Of a stretch of DNA of 64,000 nt, positions 1 through 11,439 are shown piece after piece. The DNA lies in the NCBI GenBank assembly GCA_002716585.1, contig PBBL01000013.1:33731-97730 (forward strand), given 5' to 3'. The translations under genes were made by a program, and so were the position numbers. The DNA comes from Myxococcales bacterium. Its GTDB lineage: Bacteria > Myxococcota_A > Bradymonadia > Bradymonadales > GCA-2716585. Positions within the stretch are counted from its first letter, which is position 1; each line of letters begins with the position of its first letter. Below the pieces are notes generated by a model. The model was given only the letters and a program-made list of their open reading frames with translations. It searched no databases and was not told the DNA's origin.

Positions 1-148
1 CCTGGCGCACCGCCACAGCTCCATCCTCACCATCGCCTTATTGAGCGCCGTCCTTGATCCGATGGGATCTTCCTGACATGATAATGTTCAATCAGGATGC
101 TGCGCCCCAGCGCCTGTTGAACCCCAACACAATCCTCAGGGAGCGCTC
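1..148. other. left-edge non-coding stretch
   Basis: No convincing gene was found here. The only signal is a ribosome binding site, AGGGAG at about 139-144, for the GTG start at 149. The stretch is slightly richer in A+T than its surroundings around 75-95, which could hold the promoter of the DUF1592/DUF1552 pair, but no clear -35/-10 pair was resolved. A minus-strand reading beginning near 33 and leaving the window cannot be judged. Confidence 0.4.
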
Positions 149-2494
149 GTGAACAACTCCACGCCATCGCTTGACCCGATGAGGGGGTCGTATTCACTCT
201 TTCTTGAGTCACGCCCTTCAGGCGTCACGCTCCTCCTGTTCATCGGGGTCGCTGTGTTGGTCGGGTGTGGGGGGGATCCGGAGGGGGTGGACTGGGTTGA
301 TCCGGCCGACATCTCCACCGGGGGCTCCACCTCCACCACCGGAGAGACCACGGGCGCCACAACAGGCGGCACGACCGGAGGCCCCACCGGAGGCGGGTCC
401 ACCGGGCAGACCTCGCCGAGCGATCCCGAAGGCGCCGCGCTCTACGCCGAGCAGTGTGGCGGGTGCCACGGCGTCTCGGGGCAGGGCGGCAGCGGCCCGG
501 CGTTGCGGGCCTGGACGCGTGGGTTCGAGGCGCTGCGGATCGAGATCGACACCACGATGCCCTACGGCAACCCCGGCGCCTGCGTGGGCGACTGCGCGGA
601 GCGGGTGGCGCGCCACATCCTCGACGCCTTCGCGGAGCCCGAGGAGGCGGTCTGCGATGGGGGTGAGGAGGAGGTGCTGCCGCAGCGGCGGCTGCGGCTG
701 CTGACCCGGCGCGAATACGCGAGGACCGTGCGCGATCTGTTCAACCCAGGCGCGGAGCCTGTGGATGAGGGGTGCCGGGCGCAGCGCTTCTCCTTCGACC
801 CGCAAGGGCAGAGCTACGACACGGTCCACGTGGCGGGATCCTTCAACGACTGGGCGGGGACGATCGCGGGCGGTGGCTGGCCGATGACGTGGGATCAGGC
901 CGCGGGGCGTTGGGTGCTGGAGCGCGCGCTTGAGGATGGGCGCTACGAGTACAAGTTCGTGATCAACGAGTCGGACTGGCGTCAGGACACGGCGAACCCC
1001 GAGGCGACCTCGGATGGCCTCGGCGGGTTCAACTCGGTGTTGGAGGTGAGCTGCGAGGGGGGCGGCGCGGTGTCGCTGCCAGGCGACGTGACGTCCAGCT
1101 TCCCGGTTGAGAGCCGCCCCGAGGGCTACACGTTTGATAACAACGCGGGCGCCGGGCAGGTGACGGCGACCCACATGACCGAGTTCCTCAGCGCGGCGGA
1201 GGCGATCGCGGCGGGCGTCGTGGCCGACACGTCGGCGCTGCTGCCGTGCAGCCCGAGCGACGGCTGCGCCCGGACCTTCGTCGAGCAGTTCGGGCGCCGC
1301 GCCTACCGCCGCCCGCTGGAGGCGGCCGAGGTGGATCGGCTCACCGGGCTGATCCTGGCCGAGGGGTCGTTTCAGGATGGCCTGGAGGTGGCGATCCGCG
1401 TGATGCTCTCGTCGCCGAACTTCCTCTACCGCTTTGAGATGGGTGAGCCGCAGGGGGACGGGAGCTGGAAGCTGACCGGGTGGGAGGTGGCGACGGCGCT
1501 CTCCTACACCTTCTGGGGGACGATGCCGGACGAGGCGCTGTTCGTGGCGGCGGAGCGCGGCGCGCTGGACACCGCCGCCGGGGTCGAGCTTCAGGCGCGC
1601 CGCCTGCTCGCCGACCCGCGGAGCCGGGAGATGGTGGGGACGTTCGCCGTGCAGTGGCTCGGCGCTGAGAAGATCCTGACGGTCAACAAGAAGGCCGATC
1701 TGTTCCCCGACTTCGACGACGCGACGCGCGAGGCGTTGGTGGAGGAGACCCGTCAGTTCATCGCCTACGTCGTGTTCGACGGCAGCCAGAACTACGACGA
1801 GCTGCTGACCGCCGACTACACGCTCGCCAACCGGCGCCTGAGCGACTTCTACGGGCTCCCGCAGGGGGCCTCCGGGGAGTCGTTCGAGCGGGTGCCGTTG
1901 GACGGGGCGCGGTCCGGCCTGCTGGGTCACGCCAGCGTGCTCGGCTCCTACGCCCACTCCGACCAGACGTCGCCGATCCTCCGGGGCCTGTTCGTGCGGC
2001 AGCGGCTGCTGTGCCAGGATCTGGGGGGGCCGCCGCCCAACGCGGGCGGGGTGCCCGAGGTTGACCCCAACGCGACGACGCGCGAGCGCTTCCGGCAACA
2101 CACGGACGATCCATTCTGTTACAGCTGCCATCGGTACATCGACGACGTCGGGTTTGGCTTCGAGCAGTTCGACCCGATCGGGCAGGTGCGGGCCGAGGAG
2201 AACGGGCTGCCGATCGATCACGTCGGGAACATGAACGACGTGGAGGGGCTGCGCACCGGCACGGACGCCCCCTACGAGTCGCTGCCCGAGCTGGCGGGGA
2301 TACTCGCCGCGAGCCGCAGCGCGAAGGCGTGCTTCGTGACCCAGTACTACCGCTTCGTGCTGGGGCAGCTGGAGAGCGAGCAGGAGCGCTGCAACCTCCA
2401 TCGCCTCTACGAGCGCTTCGCGGACACCGGCTTCGACATCCAGGAGCTGATGATCGCCACCACCCAGACCCGAACCTTCACCCACCGCCGCTGA
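149..2494 (+). CDS. DUF1592-family lipoprotein with cytochrome c motif and glycogen-binding-like insert
   Basis: The GTG start follows AGGGAG. Residues 1-40 form a lipoprotein signal ending LVGC (Cys40), followed by a Gly/Thr-rich linker. A haem-binding CGGCH lies at residues 103-107. The order after that is a DUF1587-like start (LTRREYARTVRDLF), an insert at about residues 220-300 resembling the AMPK/CBM48 carbohydrate-binding E-set fold (VAGSFNDW, YEYKFVI), the rest of DUF1587 (FDNNAG), and DUF1595, DUF1592, DUF1588 and DUF1585-like regions. DUF1588 carries a second CxxCH (CYSCH, about residue 656). The family is common in Planctomycetes and Myxococcota, is usually paired with DUF1552 proteins, and its substrate is unknown. 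An exported redox protein that meets a sugar polymer is an inference. The insert is the odd feature. The next gene starts 15 bases downstream. Confidence 0.85.
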   Translation: MNNSTPSLDPMRGSYSLFLESRPSGVTLLLFIGVAVLVGCGGDPEGVDWVDPADISTGGSTSTTGETTGATTGGTTGGPTGGGSTGQTSPSDPEGAALYAEQCGGCHGVSGQGGSGPALRAWTRGFEALRIEIDTTMPYGNPGACVGDCAERVARHILDAFAEPEEAVCDGGEEEVLPQRRLRLLTRREYARTVRDLFNPGAEPVDEGCRAQRFSFDPQGQSYDTVHVAGSFNDWAGTIAGGGWPMTWDQAAGRWVLERALEDGRYEYKFVINESDWRQDTANPEATSDGLGGFNSVLEVSCEGGGAVSLPGDVTSSFPVESRPEGYTFDNNAGAGQVTATHMTEFLSAAEAIAAGVVADTSALLPCSPSDGCARTFVEQFGRRAYRRPLEAAEVDRLTGLILAEGSFQDGLEVAIRVMLSSPNFLYRFEMGEPQGDGSWKLTGWEVATALSYTFWGTMPDEALFVAAERGALDTAAGVELQARRLLADPRSREMVGTFAVQWLGAEKILTVNKKADLFPDFDDATREALVEETRQFIAYVVFDGSQNYDELLTADYTLANRRLSDFYGLPQGASGESFERVPLDGARSGLLGHASVLGSYAHSDQTSPILRGLFVRQRLLCQDLGGPPPNAGGVPEVDPNATTRERFRQHTDDPFCYSCHRYIDDVGFGFEQFDPIGQVRAEENGLPIDHVGNMNDVEGLRTGTDAPYESLPELAGILAASRSAKACFVTQYYRFVLGQLESEQERCNLHRLYERFADTGFDIQELMIATTQTRTFTHRR

Positions 2495-2509
2495 GCCCCG
2501 GAGGAACCC

Positions 2510-3874
2510 ATGACACGACACAGCCGACGTCAGTTCTTGAAGCTCCTCGGAGGCGCCGCGCTGGCGCTGCCCTTCTACGAGCAGGTGCTGGGGGGCTCCC
2601 GGGCGCTCGCCAACGGTCAGGCGAGGCGCTTGATCATCTTCTACTTCCCGGATGGGGTGCCGGGGCAGAGCCAGGAGGGTGACCCGAGCAAGTGGCACTG
2701 TGGGGGCTCGGAGTTCAACTTCGAGCTGACGGAGGTGCTGGAGCCGCTCGCGCCGCACAAGCAGGACTGCGTCTTCCTCAACGGCCTGAGCATGGGCGCG
2801 ACCGACAGCGGCAGCCACCCGGGCGGGGCGCGCAAGCTGTTGACCGGGGTGGACGGCGGGAACGGGGAGTCGATCGATCAGTACCTGGCGCGCACGGTGG
2901 GCCGGGATCGTCCGCACCGGCACCTCTACCTCGGGGCGATGGCCAACCACAACAACGCCTCGGGCGACAAGCACATCTCCTACCCGAGCGCGGGCAACAG
3001 CACGACCCCCGAGGACAACCCGCTCCGCGCCTTCGAGCGGCTGTTTGGCACGACCGCCCCTCCGGGAGGGGATCCGGTGGCCGATCGGCGCAAGGCGCTG
3101 GAGGTGAGCGTGATCGACGGGTCGCTGGCCGAGATGCAGGCGCTCCAGGCGAAGCTGGGGGGCGCCGAGGCGAGCAAGCTCAACCTCCACCTGGAGGCCC
3201 TCCGGGAGGTGGAGCGTCGGATCAAGGCGGACGTCTCCGACAACCCCGAGGTGGACACGGCGTCCTGCGACGACCCATCGCTCAACACCAGCGGGGTGGA
3301 CGCCGGGCTGCTCTATGAGCCGGATCGCTTCCCGAGCGTCTTGCGGCTTCAGATCGATCTCATGGTGCAGGCGATGGCCTGTGGGCTGACGCAGGTCGGC
3401 ACGATCCAGGCGTCGCACCACACCAGCGAGCTGATCATGAGCCGCTTTGAGGGGAGCGAGATGTACGACGCGGGCTTCGACATGCGGAGCCACCAGGCGT
3501 CGCACTACGGCGCCCGGCACAACTACGACCACCGTGAGTTCCGTGACTTCCTGAGGCAGCGGCGGTGGTTCGTGCAGCAGTTCGCCTACCTGCTGGAGCA
3601 GCTCAAGGCCCGGCCCGAAGGGGACGGGACGATGCTGGATCACTCGCTGGTGTGGCTCTGCACGGAGGTCTCGGACGGCAACACCCACCAGCACGACAAC
3701 ATGCCGTTCGTGCTCGCCGGTCGCGCAGGCGGCGGCTTGAGCACCGGGCGCCTGCTCCAGTACGGCTACGAGCGCCACTCCAACCTGTTGGTCTCGCTGG
3801 CCAACGCGATGGGCGATCCGCTGCGCAACTTTGGTCAGTCCAGCTCCGGGCCGCTCTCTGGGCTCCTGGGTTGA
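2510..3874 (+). CDS. DUF1552 family protein, Tat-exported
   Basis: A 454-residue protein whose ATG is preceded by GGAGGA. The N-terminus has a twin-arginine signal (RRQFLK at residues 6-11, then a hydrophobic stretch ending near ALANG), so it is probably folded with a cofactor or metal before export. The rest matches the DUF1552 family: FYFPDGVPGQ near the mature start, GxSHPGG-like segments, and a conserved C-terminal VWLCTEVSDGN followed by HDNMPFVLAGRAGG. It lies 15 bases after the DUF1592 gene, the usual arrangement, and the two probably form one periplasmic complex. No biochemical function is established for the family. The His- and Asp-rich C-terminal motif resembles the alkaline phosphatase/sulfatase-like DUF1501 proteins, which is only a hint. 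Confidence 0.85.
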   Translation: MTRHSRRQFLKLLGGAALALPFYEQVLGGSRALANGQARRLIIFYFPDGVPGQSQEGDPSKWHCGGSEFNFELTEVLEPLAPHKQDCVFLNGLSMGATDSGSHPGGARKLLTGVDGGNGESIDQYLARTVGRDRPHRHLYLGAMANHNNASGDKHISYPSAGNSTTPEDNPLRAFERLFGTTAPPGGDPVADRRKALEVSVIDGSLAEMQALQAKLGGAEASKLNLHLEALREVERRIKADVSDNPEVDTASCDDPSLNTSGVDAGLLYEPDRFPSVLRLQIDLMVQAMACGLTQVGTIQASHHTSELIMSRFEGSEMYDAGFDMRSHQASHYGARHNYDHREFRDFLRQRRWFVQQFAYLLEQLKARPEGDGTMLDHSLVWLCTEVSDGNTHQHDNMPFVLAGRAGGGLSTGRLLQYGYERHSNLLVSLANAMGDPLRNFGQSSSGPLSGLLG

Positions 3875-3915
3875 CCTGTGCGATACAGGTGTGTGCGATC
3901 AGGTTGACCTGATCG
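3874..3915. promoter_or_regulatory. tandem inverted repeats upstream of the lipid kinase gene
   Basis: Two perfect inverted repeats lie in the 59-base gap between the DUF1552 stop and the next start. The first is ACCTGT-N5-ACAGGT at 3874-3890. The second is CGATCAGGT-TG-ACCTGATCG at 3896-3915. They share the TTGACCTG word (3871-3878 and 3904-3911) and the TGCGAT word. No T-tract follows, so a protein-binding operator is favoured over a terminator. Confidence 0.45.
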
Positions 3916-3933
3916 GCAGACACGGAGCGCTCT

Positions 3934-4873
3934 TTGAAGAACATACGGGTGATCAGCAACTGCGCGACAGCCATCAGCGATGAGTTGAGGGAGGCGGTCC
4001 GCGCGGCGCGCGAGGCGGGGTACGAGGTCGAGGTCCGGGTCGCCTGGGAGCAGGAGGACGGCGCGCTCTTTGCGCGTGAGGCGGCGGACGCCGGGTGTGA
4101 GCGGATCATCGTCTGTGGCGGCGATGGGACGTGGAGCGCGGCGGCGCGGGGCGTGTTCGGCTCGTCGCGCCGCCTGGAGGTGCGCCTCGGGTTGGTGCCT
4201 TGCGGCACGGGCAACGACTTCGCGCGGATGTTCAAGCTGGACACCTGGGGGCTGCCAGAGGCTGTTGCCGTCGCTGCTCGCCTCGGAGCAGGTGACGCCG
4301 CTGGACATGATCCAGGTGCGCCGCGGGGCGCCCGGCGAGGAGGAGGCGGTGGGCGTGTTCGTCAACGTGGCGACGGGCGGCTTCGTGGCCGAGGTGACGC
4401 CGGAGACGCCGGCGTTGCTCAAGCACTCGCTCGGCGGGGCGGCCTACGTCGTCACGGGGCTGCTCAAGATGTCCCAGGCCCAGGGCCACCCGATGCGGGT
4501 CGAGGGGAGCGGGCTGGAGCCGACGGAGGGCCGCCTGCTGGGGCTCTGCGTGGGGAACGGTCGGTACGCGGGCGGAGGGTTTGACGTCTGCCCGGAGGCG
4601 CGCCCGGACAACGGGCTGATGGAGGTCACGATGGCGGCGGCTGGCCCGGAAGGCGCCCGGGTCACCCGGCCGCTCTGGGAGTGGCTCGCGGGTGACTCCA
4701 ACGACGGCGAGCATGTCCGGCAGGCGCGCACCTCGCGCCTGGTCGTCTCTTCGGAGATGTCCGTTCAGTTCAACCTGGACGGAGAGCCGGTGCGCGGCCA
4801 GCGGTTCATCTTTGAGGTGATCCCCGACGCGTTGGCCTTTGTGCTCCCTGCGGCGGGCACTCGCCCCGCGTGA
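3934..4873 (+). pseudogene. YegS/diacylglycerol kinase-like lipid kinase, frameshifted
   Basis: From a TTG start at 3934 the first frame encodes the N-terminal catalytic domain of the DAGK_cat/YegS family: VCGGDGTWSAAARG (nucleotide-binding GGDGT) and PCGTGNDFAR. Homology stops after GLPEA at about 4260 and continues in the +1 frame as LLASEQVTPLDMIQV, then NVATGGF, LCVGNGRYAGGGF and PDNGLMEV, all typical of the C-terminal domain, ending at 4873. Removing the T at about 4263 restores one frame reading GLPEALPSLLASEQV, giving about 312 residues, normal for the family. It would phosphorylate diacylglycerol or a similar lipid, or a sphingoid base. Whether the extra base is a real mutation or a sequencing error cannot be decided here. 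Confidence 0.8.
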
Positions 4874-4885
4874 GCGCCTCACGTC

Positions 4886-4915
4886 TTGTCGATCCTCCTG
4901 TTTGGCTGATATTTT
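4886..4915 (+). promoter_or_regulatory. putative promoter of the 4995 gene
   Basis: A -35-like TTGTCG (4886-4891) and an extended -10-like TGA-TATTTT (TATTTT at 4910-4915) are separated by 18 bases, about 80 bases upstream of the ATG at 4995. The match to the sigma-70 consensus is four of six at each box. It is the most AT-rich spot of the intergenic gap. Confidence 0.35.
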
Positions 4916-4994
4916 CAGGTCACATCGGTCTGCTCGCCTCTCCAAGAGGTGGTGTAGGCTGTGTGATGTGATCTTCGCGGTGTTCAGGAGGGTT

Positions 4995-6128
4995 ATGAAG
5001 AGTCACTGGTGGTGTTGGGTTGGCGCCGTGGTCCTGGTCGGCGCGCTGGGTGTGTCGGAGGCGCGGGCGAACCCGCCCGCCGGGAAGATCTTCGAGGCCC
5101 TCGGCGAGGAGCAGAAGGGGCTCCTGGGGGAGGACATCCACGTCGACGTGGAGATGGGGGTGTGGTGGGCTCGCCTCGACGGAGGCTTGTCGTCGCTCGT
5201 TGACAGCTGGAACTCGCTGGAGGGGTATGAGTCCTCCATCACCGAGGCGTCTCAGTCGATCGGGACCGGGCGAGGGCTGGTGCAGCAGGTGGGCATGTCG
5301 TTGCAGCTCAAGGACAACTACGCGGCGCTGGACTACCTGTCGGATCGGCTCGTCGGGCTGGGCCAGGACGAGGCGGAGGAGCGGGTGGACAACCCGCTGG
5401 CGCGGGAGCTGATCCAGCAGTTCATCGGGGAGCTGAGGCCGGACCTGTCGTCGCTCGCGGACATCGACGCGGAGGTCTGGGTGCGGGGCGAGTACGGCCG
5501 CTTCCGGGGCCGGATCGAGAACCCGACGGTGTTCAGGGCGCGCAACGGGGCGCCGTGGTTCCCCCAGGAGGATGAGGGGTGGCAGACGGAGTACTACGCG
5601 TTCGAGGTGGGCATGTTTCCGCTTGAGGACGACGATGAGCACTGGCGCGGGGGCTTCTTCGGGCGCTACCGCAACTTCTCGCGGCCGTTGGCGCTGGGGT
5701 ACGGAGAGACGATCGACGAGGTGCACCTTCAGGACAGCGAGGTGACGGTGGTGGAGCTGGGGATGCGGATGGAGGGGTTGTTCTGCGGCAGCTTCTGCTG
5801 GTTGCTGGAGGGATCGATCGTGCCGTTCACGGGGTACGCGCGGATGGACTTCGGCGATCTGGGGTGGGCCAGCTCGGTGCCGCTGACGTTGGGGGGGAAC
5901 ATCGAGCTGTCCTACCCGGTGTCGCTGCTCGACGGGACGTTCATCTCGCCGTACGGGGGGTTTCGGATGGAGTATGTCATGCCGGGCAACCCGCAGCTGG
6001 GCGCGGATCTGACCGAGGTGTTCTCGGACGTGGCGTCCGGGGAGGTGGATTCGAGGATGGGCATCAACGTCGGGACGCCGGATTACTTCTTCTGGGGCCC
6101 CACGCTGGGCCTGAACATCAGCATGTGA
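4995..6128 (+). CDS. exported protein of unknown function, possible outer-membrane barrel
   Basis: The ATG at 4995 is chosen because CAGGAGG sits just before it. The frame stays open upstream to 4839, but that part is Arg/Cys-rich and not protein-like. The 377-residue product begins with a clear signal peptide (MKSHWWCWVGAVVLVGALG, cleavage probably after SEARA). No known domain was recognised. The second half has many alternating aromatic and charged strands (for example EYYAFEVGMFPL and HWRGGFFGRYRNFS), and a final aromatic-rich segment (YFFWGPTLGLNISM), which would fit an outer-membrane beta-barrel. A Cys pair (CGSFCW) occurs once. It is followed 10 bases later by a Cys-rich lipoprotein, so the two are probably co-transcribed. 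Confidence 0.6.
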   Translation: MKSHWWCWVGAVVLVGALGVSEARANPPAGKIFEALGEEQKGLLGEDIHVDVEMGVWWARLDGGLSSLVDSWNSLEGYESSITEASQSIGTGRGLVQQVGMSLQLKDNYAALDYLSDRLVGLGQDEAEERVDNPLARELIQQFIGELRPDLSSLADIDAEVWVRGEYGRFRGRIENPTVFRARNGAPWFPQEDEGWQTEYYAFEVGMFPLEDDDEHWRGGFFGRYRNFSRPLALGYGETIDEVHLQDSEVTVVELGMRMEGLFCGSFCWLLEGSIVPFTGYARMDFGDLGWASSVPLTLGGNIELSYPVSLLDGTFISPYGGFRMEYVMPGNPQLGADLTEVFSDVASGEVDSRMGINVGTPDYFFWGPTLGLNISM

Positions 6129-6138
6129 GGGGGTGGCC

Positions 6139-7032
6139 ATGGTGAAGGAGCGATGGCGCGCCGCGCTGATGACATCGATGATGGCCGCTCTGGTGTTCGG
6201 GGCGGCGGTGGTGATGGGGAGCTGCGGAGAGCTGCGGGAGCTGGGTGAGTCGTGCGCGTCGGCCGACGACTGCCCGGCGCCCTGGGTGTGCTGCAACGAG
6301 CTGCGGCTGCCCAACGGCGATCCGGTGCCGCAGTGTGAGGAGCGCAGCCAGTGCAACAGCTGGATGCCGCAGCTCGTCGAGGGGAACCCGTGTGGACGGA
6401 CGCGCTCGGGGAGCGTGGACGAGCAGTGCCGCGAGGGGCTGGAGTGTTGCGCGACGAACCTGACTTGCGCGCAGCCCGGGCAGTGCCCCGAGGCGCCCGT
6501 GCCACCCGCCGAGGGTGGGTCGGGTGAGGCGTGCGGCGCCGATCCGGACTGCAGTGAGGGTGAGATCTGCTGCAATATCAACTATGTGGCCCGCGAGGGG
6601 AGCTGCTCGACGGTCTCAGAGTGCGTCAGCGGGGACGTGCCGGCCCCGCCGGTGGTGTGCGAGGACGGGATGGGGACGCTCTGCAACGACGTCTGCGTGG
6701 ACGTGCAGACGGACGACGACAACTGCGGAGAGTGTGGGCAGCGGTGCCCGACGAACAACTCGTGCGTCGCGGGTCGCTGCGAGAGCGACCAGGCAGCCTG
6801 CGCGGCGCCGTTCTTCGACTGCAACGGCGATCCGTCGGACGGGTGTGAGGCGAACACCGACACGAACTTCCTGCACTGCGGGGCGTGCAACAACGCTTGC
6901 CCCACCTCCTACCCGGGGGGCTCCGACCTGGGCTGCCGGGACGGCGCCTGCTCCTACCTCTGCAACGGGGGCTTCCACGACTGCAACGGCGAGCCGACGG
7001 ATGGGTGTGAGTCCACGTCACCGTGTCGGTGA
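6139..7032 (+). CDS. Cys-rich lipoprotein with DGCE-type repeats
   Basis: The ATG at 6139 is preferred over GTG at 6133 because the GAGGGGG ribosome binding site is then correctly spaced. The 297-residue product has a lipoprotein signal ending VMGSC (Cys29) and a very Cys-rich mature part. N-terminal modules resemble CASADDCPAPWVCC and CNINYV units. The C-terminal part carries two copies of a unit with DCNGxPxDGCE and a CGxCxxxCP-like motif, common in secreted proteins of Myxococcota. The cysteines presumably form disulfides in the periplasm or on the cell surface. Function unknown. It is adjacent to the putative barrel gene at 4995. Confidence 0.65.
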   Translation: MVKERWRAALMTSMMAALVFGAAVVMGSCGELRELGESCASADDCPAPWVCCNELRLPNGDPVPQCEERSQCNSWMPQLVEGNPCGRTRSGSVDEQCREGLECCATNLTCAQPGQCPEAPVPPAEGGSGEACGADPDCSEGEICCNINYVAREGSCSTVSECVSGDVPAPPVVCEDGMGTLCNDVCVDVQTDDDNCGECGQRCPTNNSCVAGRCESDQAACAAPFFDCNGDPSDGCEANTDTNFLHCGACNNACPTSYPGGSDLGCRDGACSYLCNGGFHDCNGEPTDGCESTSPCR

Positions 7033-7206
7033 TCGCGGCGGACTTTTCCGAGGCTGAGGCGGGTTGACGTCGACCCGCGGTGGCGTGACCTTGAGGCGGC
7101 GCCGGGTGGGGTGGACCCTGTTCAACGCGAGTCGGTGTGTTAATGTAGGTCGCGGTTTCGCGCTGGCGGGGCTTGACGCCGTGGCGCTGTGGATGTGGTG
7201 TGTGTG

Positions 7207-8364
7207 ATGTTTGTTGATGAAGTTCAAATCTATGTGGAAGGTGGTCACGGTGGGCCGGGGATGGTCGCGTGGCGTCGGGAGAAGTTCGTCGCCTTCGGCG
7301 GCCCCTCAGGAGGGGACGGCGGGCGCGGCGGGAGCGTGATCCTGGTCGCGGACGAGAACCTCAACACCTTGATGGATCTGCGCTACCAGAAGCACATCCG
7401 CGCCCCGAAGGGCAAGGGCGGCGAGAACAGCCGCAAGCAGGGGCGCAGCGGTGAGGACCGTGTGGTGCGCGTCCCGGTCGGGACGCAGGTGTTCGATCGG
7501 GACACCGACGCGCAGATCGGCGATCTGGTGGAGCACGAGCAGCGGCTCGTGGTGGCGCAGGGCGGCGAGGGCGGCCGCGGGAACGCGCGGTTCGTGACGT
7601 CGACGAACCGGGCCCCGGAGCATGCGCAGCCGGGCACCGCGGGCGAGGCGCGCAACCTGCGGCTGGAGCTGAAGCTGTTGGCGGACGTCGGGATCATCGG
7701 GTACCCGTCGGTCGGCAAGTCGACGCTCATCAGCGCGATCAGCAACGCGCAGCCGCGGATCGCGAGCTACCCGTTCACGACCCTCGTGCCCAACCTGGGG
7801 GTGGTGGAGTGGCGCGACGGGGTGCGCCTGGTCGTGGCCGACATCCCGGGGCTGATCGAGGGGGCGAGCGAGGGTCACGGGCTGGGCCATCAGTTTCTGC
7901 GGCACATCGAGCGCTGCCGCCTGCTGGTGCACATGATCGAGGTGCCGCCGCCGTTCGATTACGGCGACGGGGTGGACTGGACCGATCGGTCGCCGCTGGA
8001 CGACTTCGCGCGGCTCAACCGGGAGCTGGAGCTGTGGGATCCCGAGCTGGCGCGCCGTGAGCAGATCGTGGTGCTCAACAAGGCGGATCTGCCGCACGTG
8101 CAGGAGGAGGCCGAGGCGCTGCGCGAGCACTTCGAGGGGGAGGGGCAGACCTTCCTGACGCTCTCCGCGGCGCGGCGGCTGGGGCTCCAGGAGCTGTTGG
8201 ACGAGCTGGGGAGGCGCGTGGTGGCGTTCCGCGAGGAGCAGGCGCGGGCGCGCGCCGAGGCGCGGGAGGCGCACCAGCCGCTGCTGGACGACGACGACCC
8301 CGAGCTGACCCGGGCGGTGGAGCGCGGGGACGGCGCGAGCGGCCAGGGTCGCAACCCGGGGTGA
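7207..8364 (+). CDS. obg: GTPase Obg (ribosome assembly/stress GTPase)
   Basis: The ATG at 7207 gives the family N-terminus MFVDEVQIYVEGG; an upstream in-frame GTG at 7189 is less likely. Residues 1 to about 155 form the Gly-rich Obg fold (GGxGGxGG stretches, RAPKGKGGENS, GGEGGRGNARF). The GTPase domain follows with G1 GYPSVGKST, G3 DIPGLIEGA, G4 NKAD and a G5-like SAA. About 385 residues is usual. Obg binds the large ribosomal subunit late in assembly and links growth to nucleotide levels. It normally follows rplU-rpmA, but here the upstream neighbour is a lipoprotein gene 174 bases away, so it has its own promoter. The C-terminal tail is short and acidic. Confidence 0.95.
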   Translation: MFVDEVQIYVEGGHGGPGMVAWRREKFVAFGGPSGGDGGRGGSVILVADENLNTLMDLRYQKHIRAPKGKGGENSRKQGRSGEDRVVRVPVGTQVFDRDTDAQIGDLVEHEQRLVVAQGGEGGRGNARFVTSTNRAPEHAQPGTAGEARNLRLELKLLADVGIIGYPSVGKSTLISAISNAQPRIASYPFTTLVPNLGVVEWRDGVRLVVADIPGLIEGASEGHGLGHQFLRHIERCRLLVHMIEVPPPFDYGDGVDWTDRSPLDDFARLNRELELWDPELARREQIVVLNKADLPHVQEEAEALREHFEGEGQTFLTLSAARRLGLQELLDELGRRVVAFREEQARARAEAREAHQPLLDDDDPELTRAVERGDGASGQGRNPG

Positions 8365-8466
8365 GCGCGGCGTCTGGAGGGCGATCGGAGCGCCGCCCTA
8401 TCTTCGGAGGGCCAGGATCCTCTATCCTGAACGGGTAGAAGAACCGAACAGGGGTCTTGTTGGGTC

Positions 8467-11049
<2,583 letters not shown>

Positions 11050-11060
11050 CGTGAGGCACC

Positions 11061-11417
11061 ATGAGCGCTCCTGAACAGCCCGAGGGCGAAGACGAGCCCC
11101 TGAGCCCCCTCGCCCGCAACGCTCTCTTTGTCTTCGCCGGGTTCGCGTCCCTGCCGGTCTGCTCCCTGGTCAGCGTGCGGCTCACGGAGTCGGCGCGCGG
11201 GGAGGCGATCAGCGACGTCGGCGTGACGATGTTCACGCATGCGTGGCGTGGGTTTGGGGCGGGGGCGGCGATCTATGCCTTCTTCATGGTGATCTTCCTG
11301 ATGGTGCTCAGTCGGTGGTTTGAGCCGAGCGGGGTCCCGAAGGTGATCGTGGGCGTGGCCGTGGCGCTGTGGAGTCTGGCCCACTGCGTGGCGTTGGCCT
11401 GGGTGACCAACATCTGA
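11061..11417 (+). CDS. small membrane protein of unknown function
   Basis: A 118-residue product with a charged, Pro/Glu-rich N-terminus and three probable membrane helices (ALFVFAGFASLPVCSLVS, GFGAGAAIYAFFMVIFLMVL and VIVGVAVALWSLAHCVAL). The start lies 11 bases behind the kinase stop, implying co-transcription and a possible role as its membrane anchor or sensor. That role is inference. No family was recognised. It ends 22 bases before the convergent methyltransferase gene. Confidence 0.6.
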   Translation: MSAPEQPEGEDEPLSPLARNALFVFAGFASLPVCSLVSVRLTESARGEAISDVGVTMFTHAWRGFGAGAAIYAFFMVIFLMVLSRWFEPSGVPKVIVGVAVALWSLAHCVALAWVTNI

Positions 11418-11439
11418 CACGACCAGTTGATATGAAGCT

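Noticed and set aside
218..3778. Open frame of 1186 codons on the minus strand
   Set aside because: It is the antisense shadow of the DUF1592 and DUF1552 genes. High GC at third positions keeps the opposite frame open, and its protein is Arg/Leu/Val/His-rich with no domain.
4839..4994. Upstream extension of the 4995 gene
   Set aside because: It would place the signal peptide internally and overlaps the end of the lipid kinase gene; the CAGGAGG site supports 4995.
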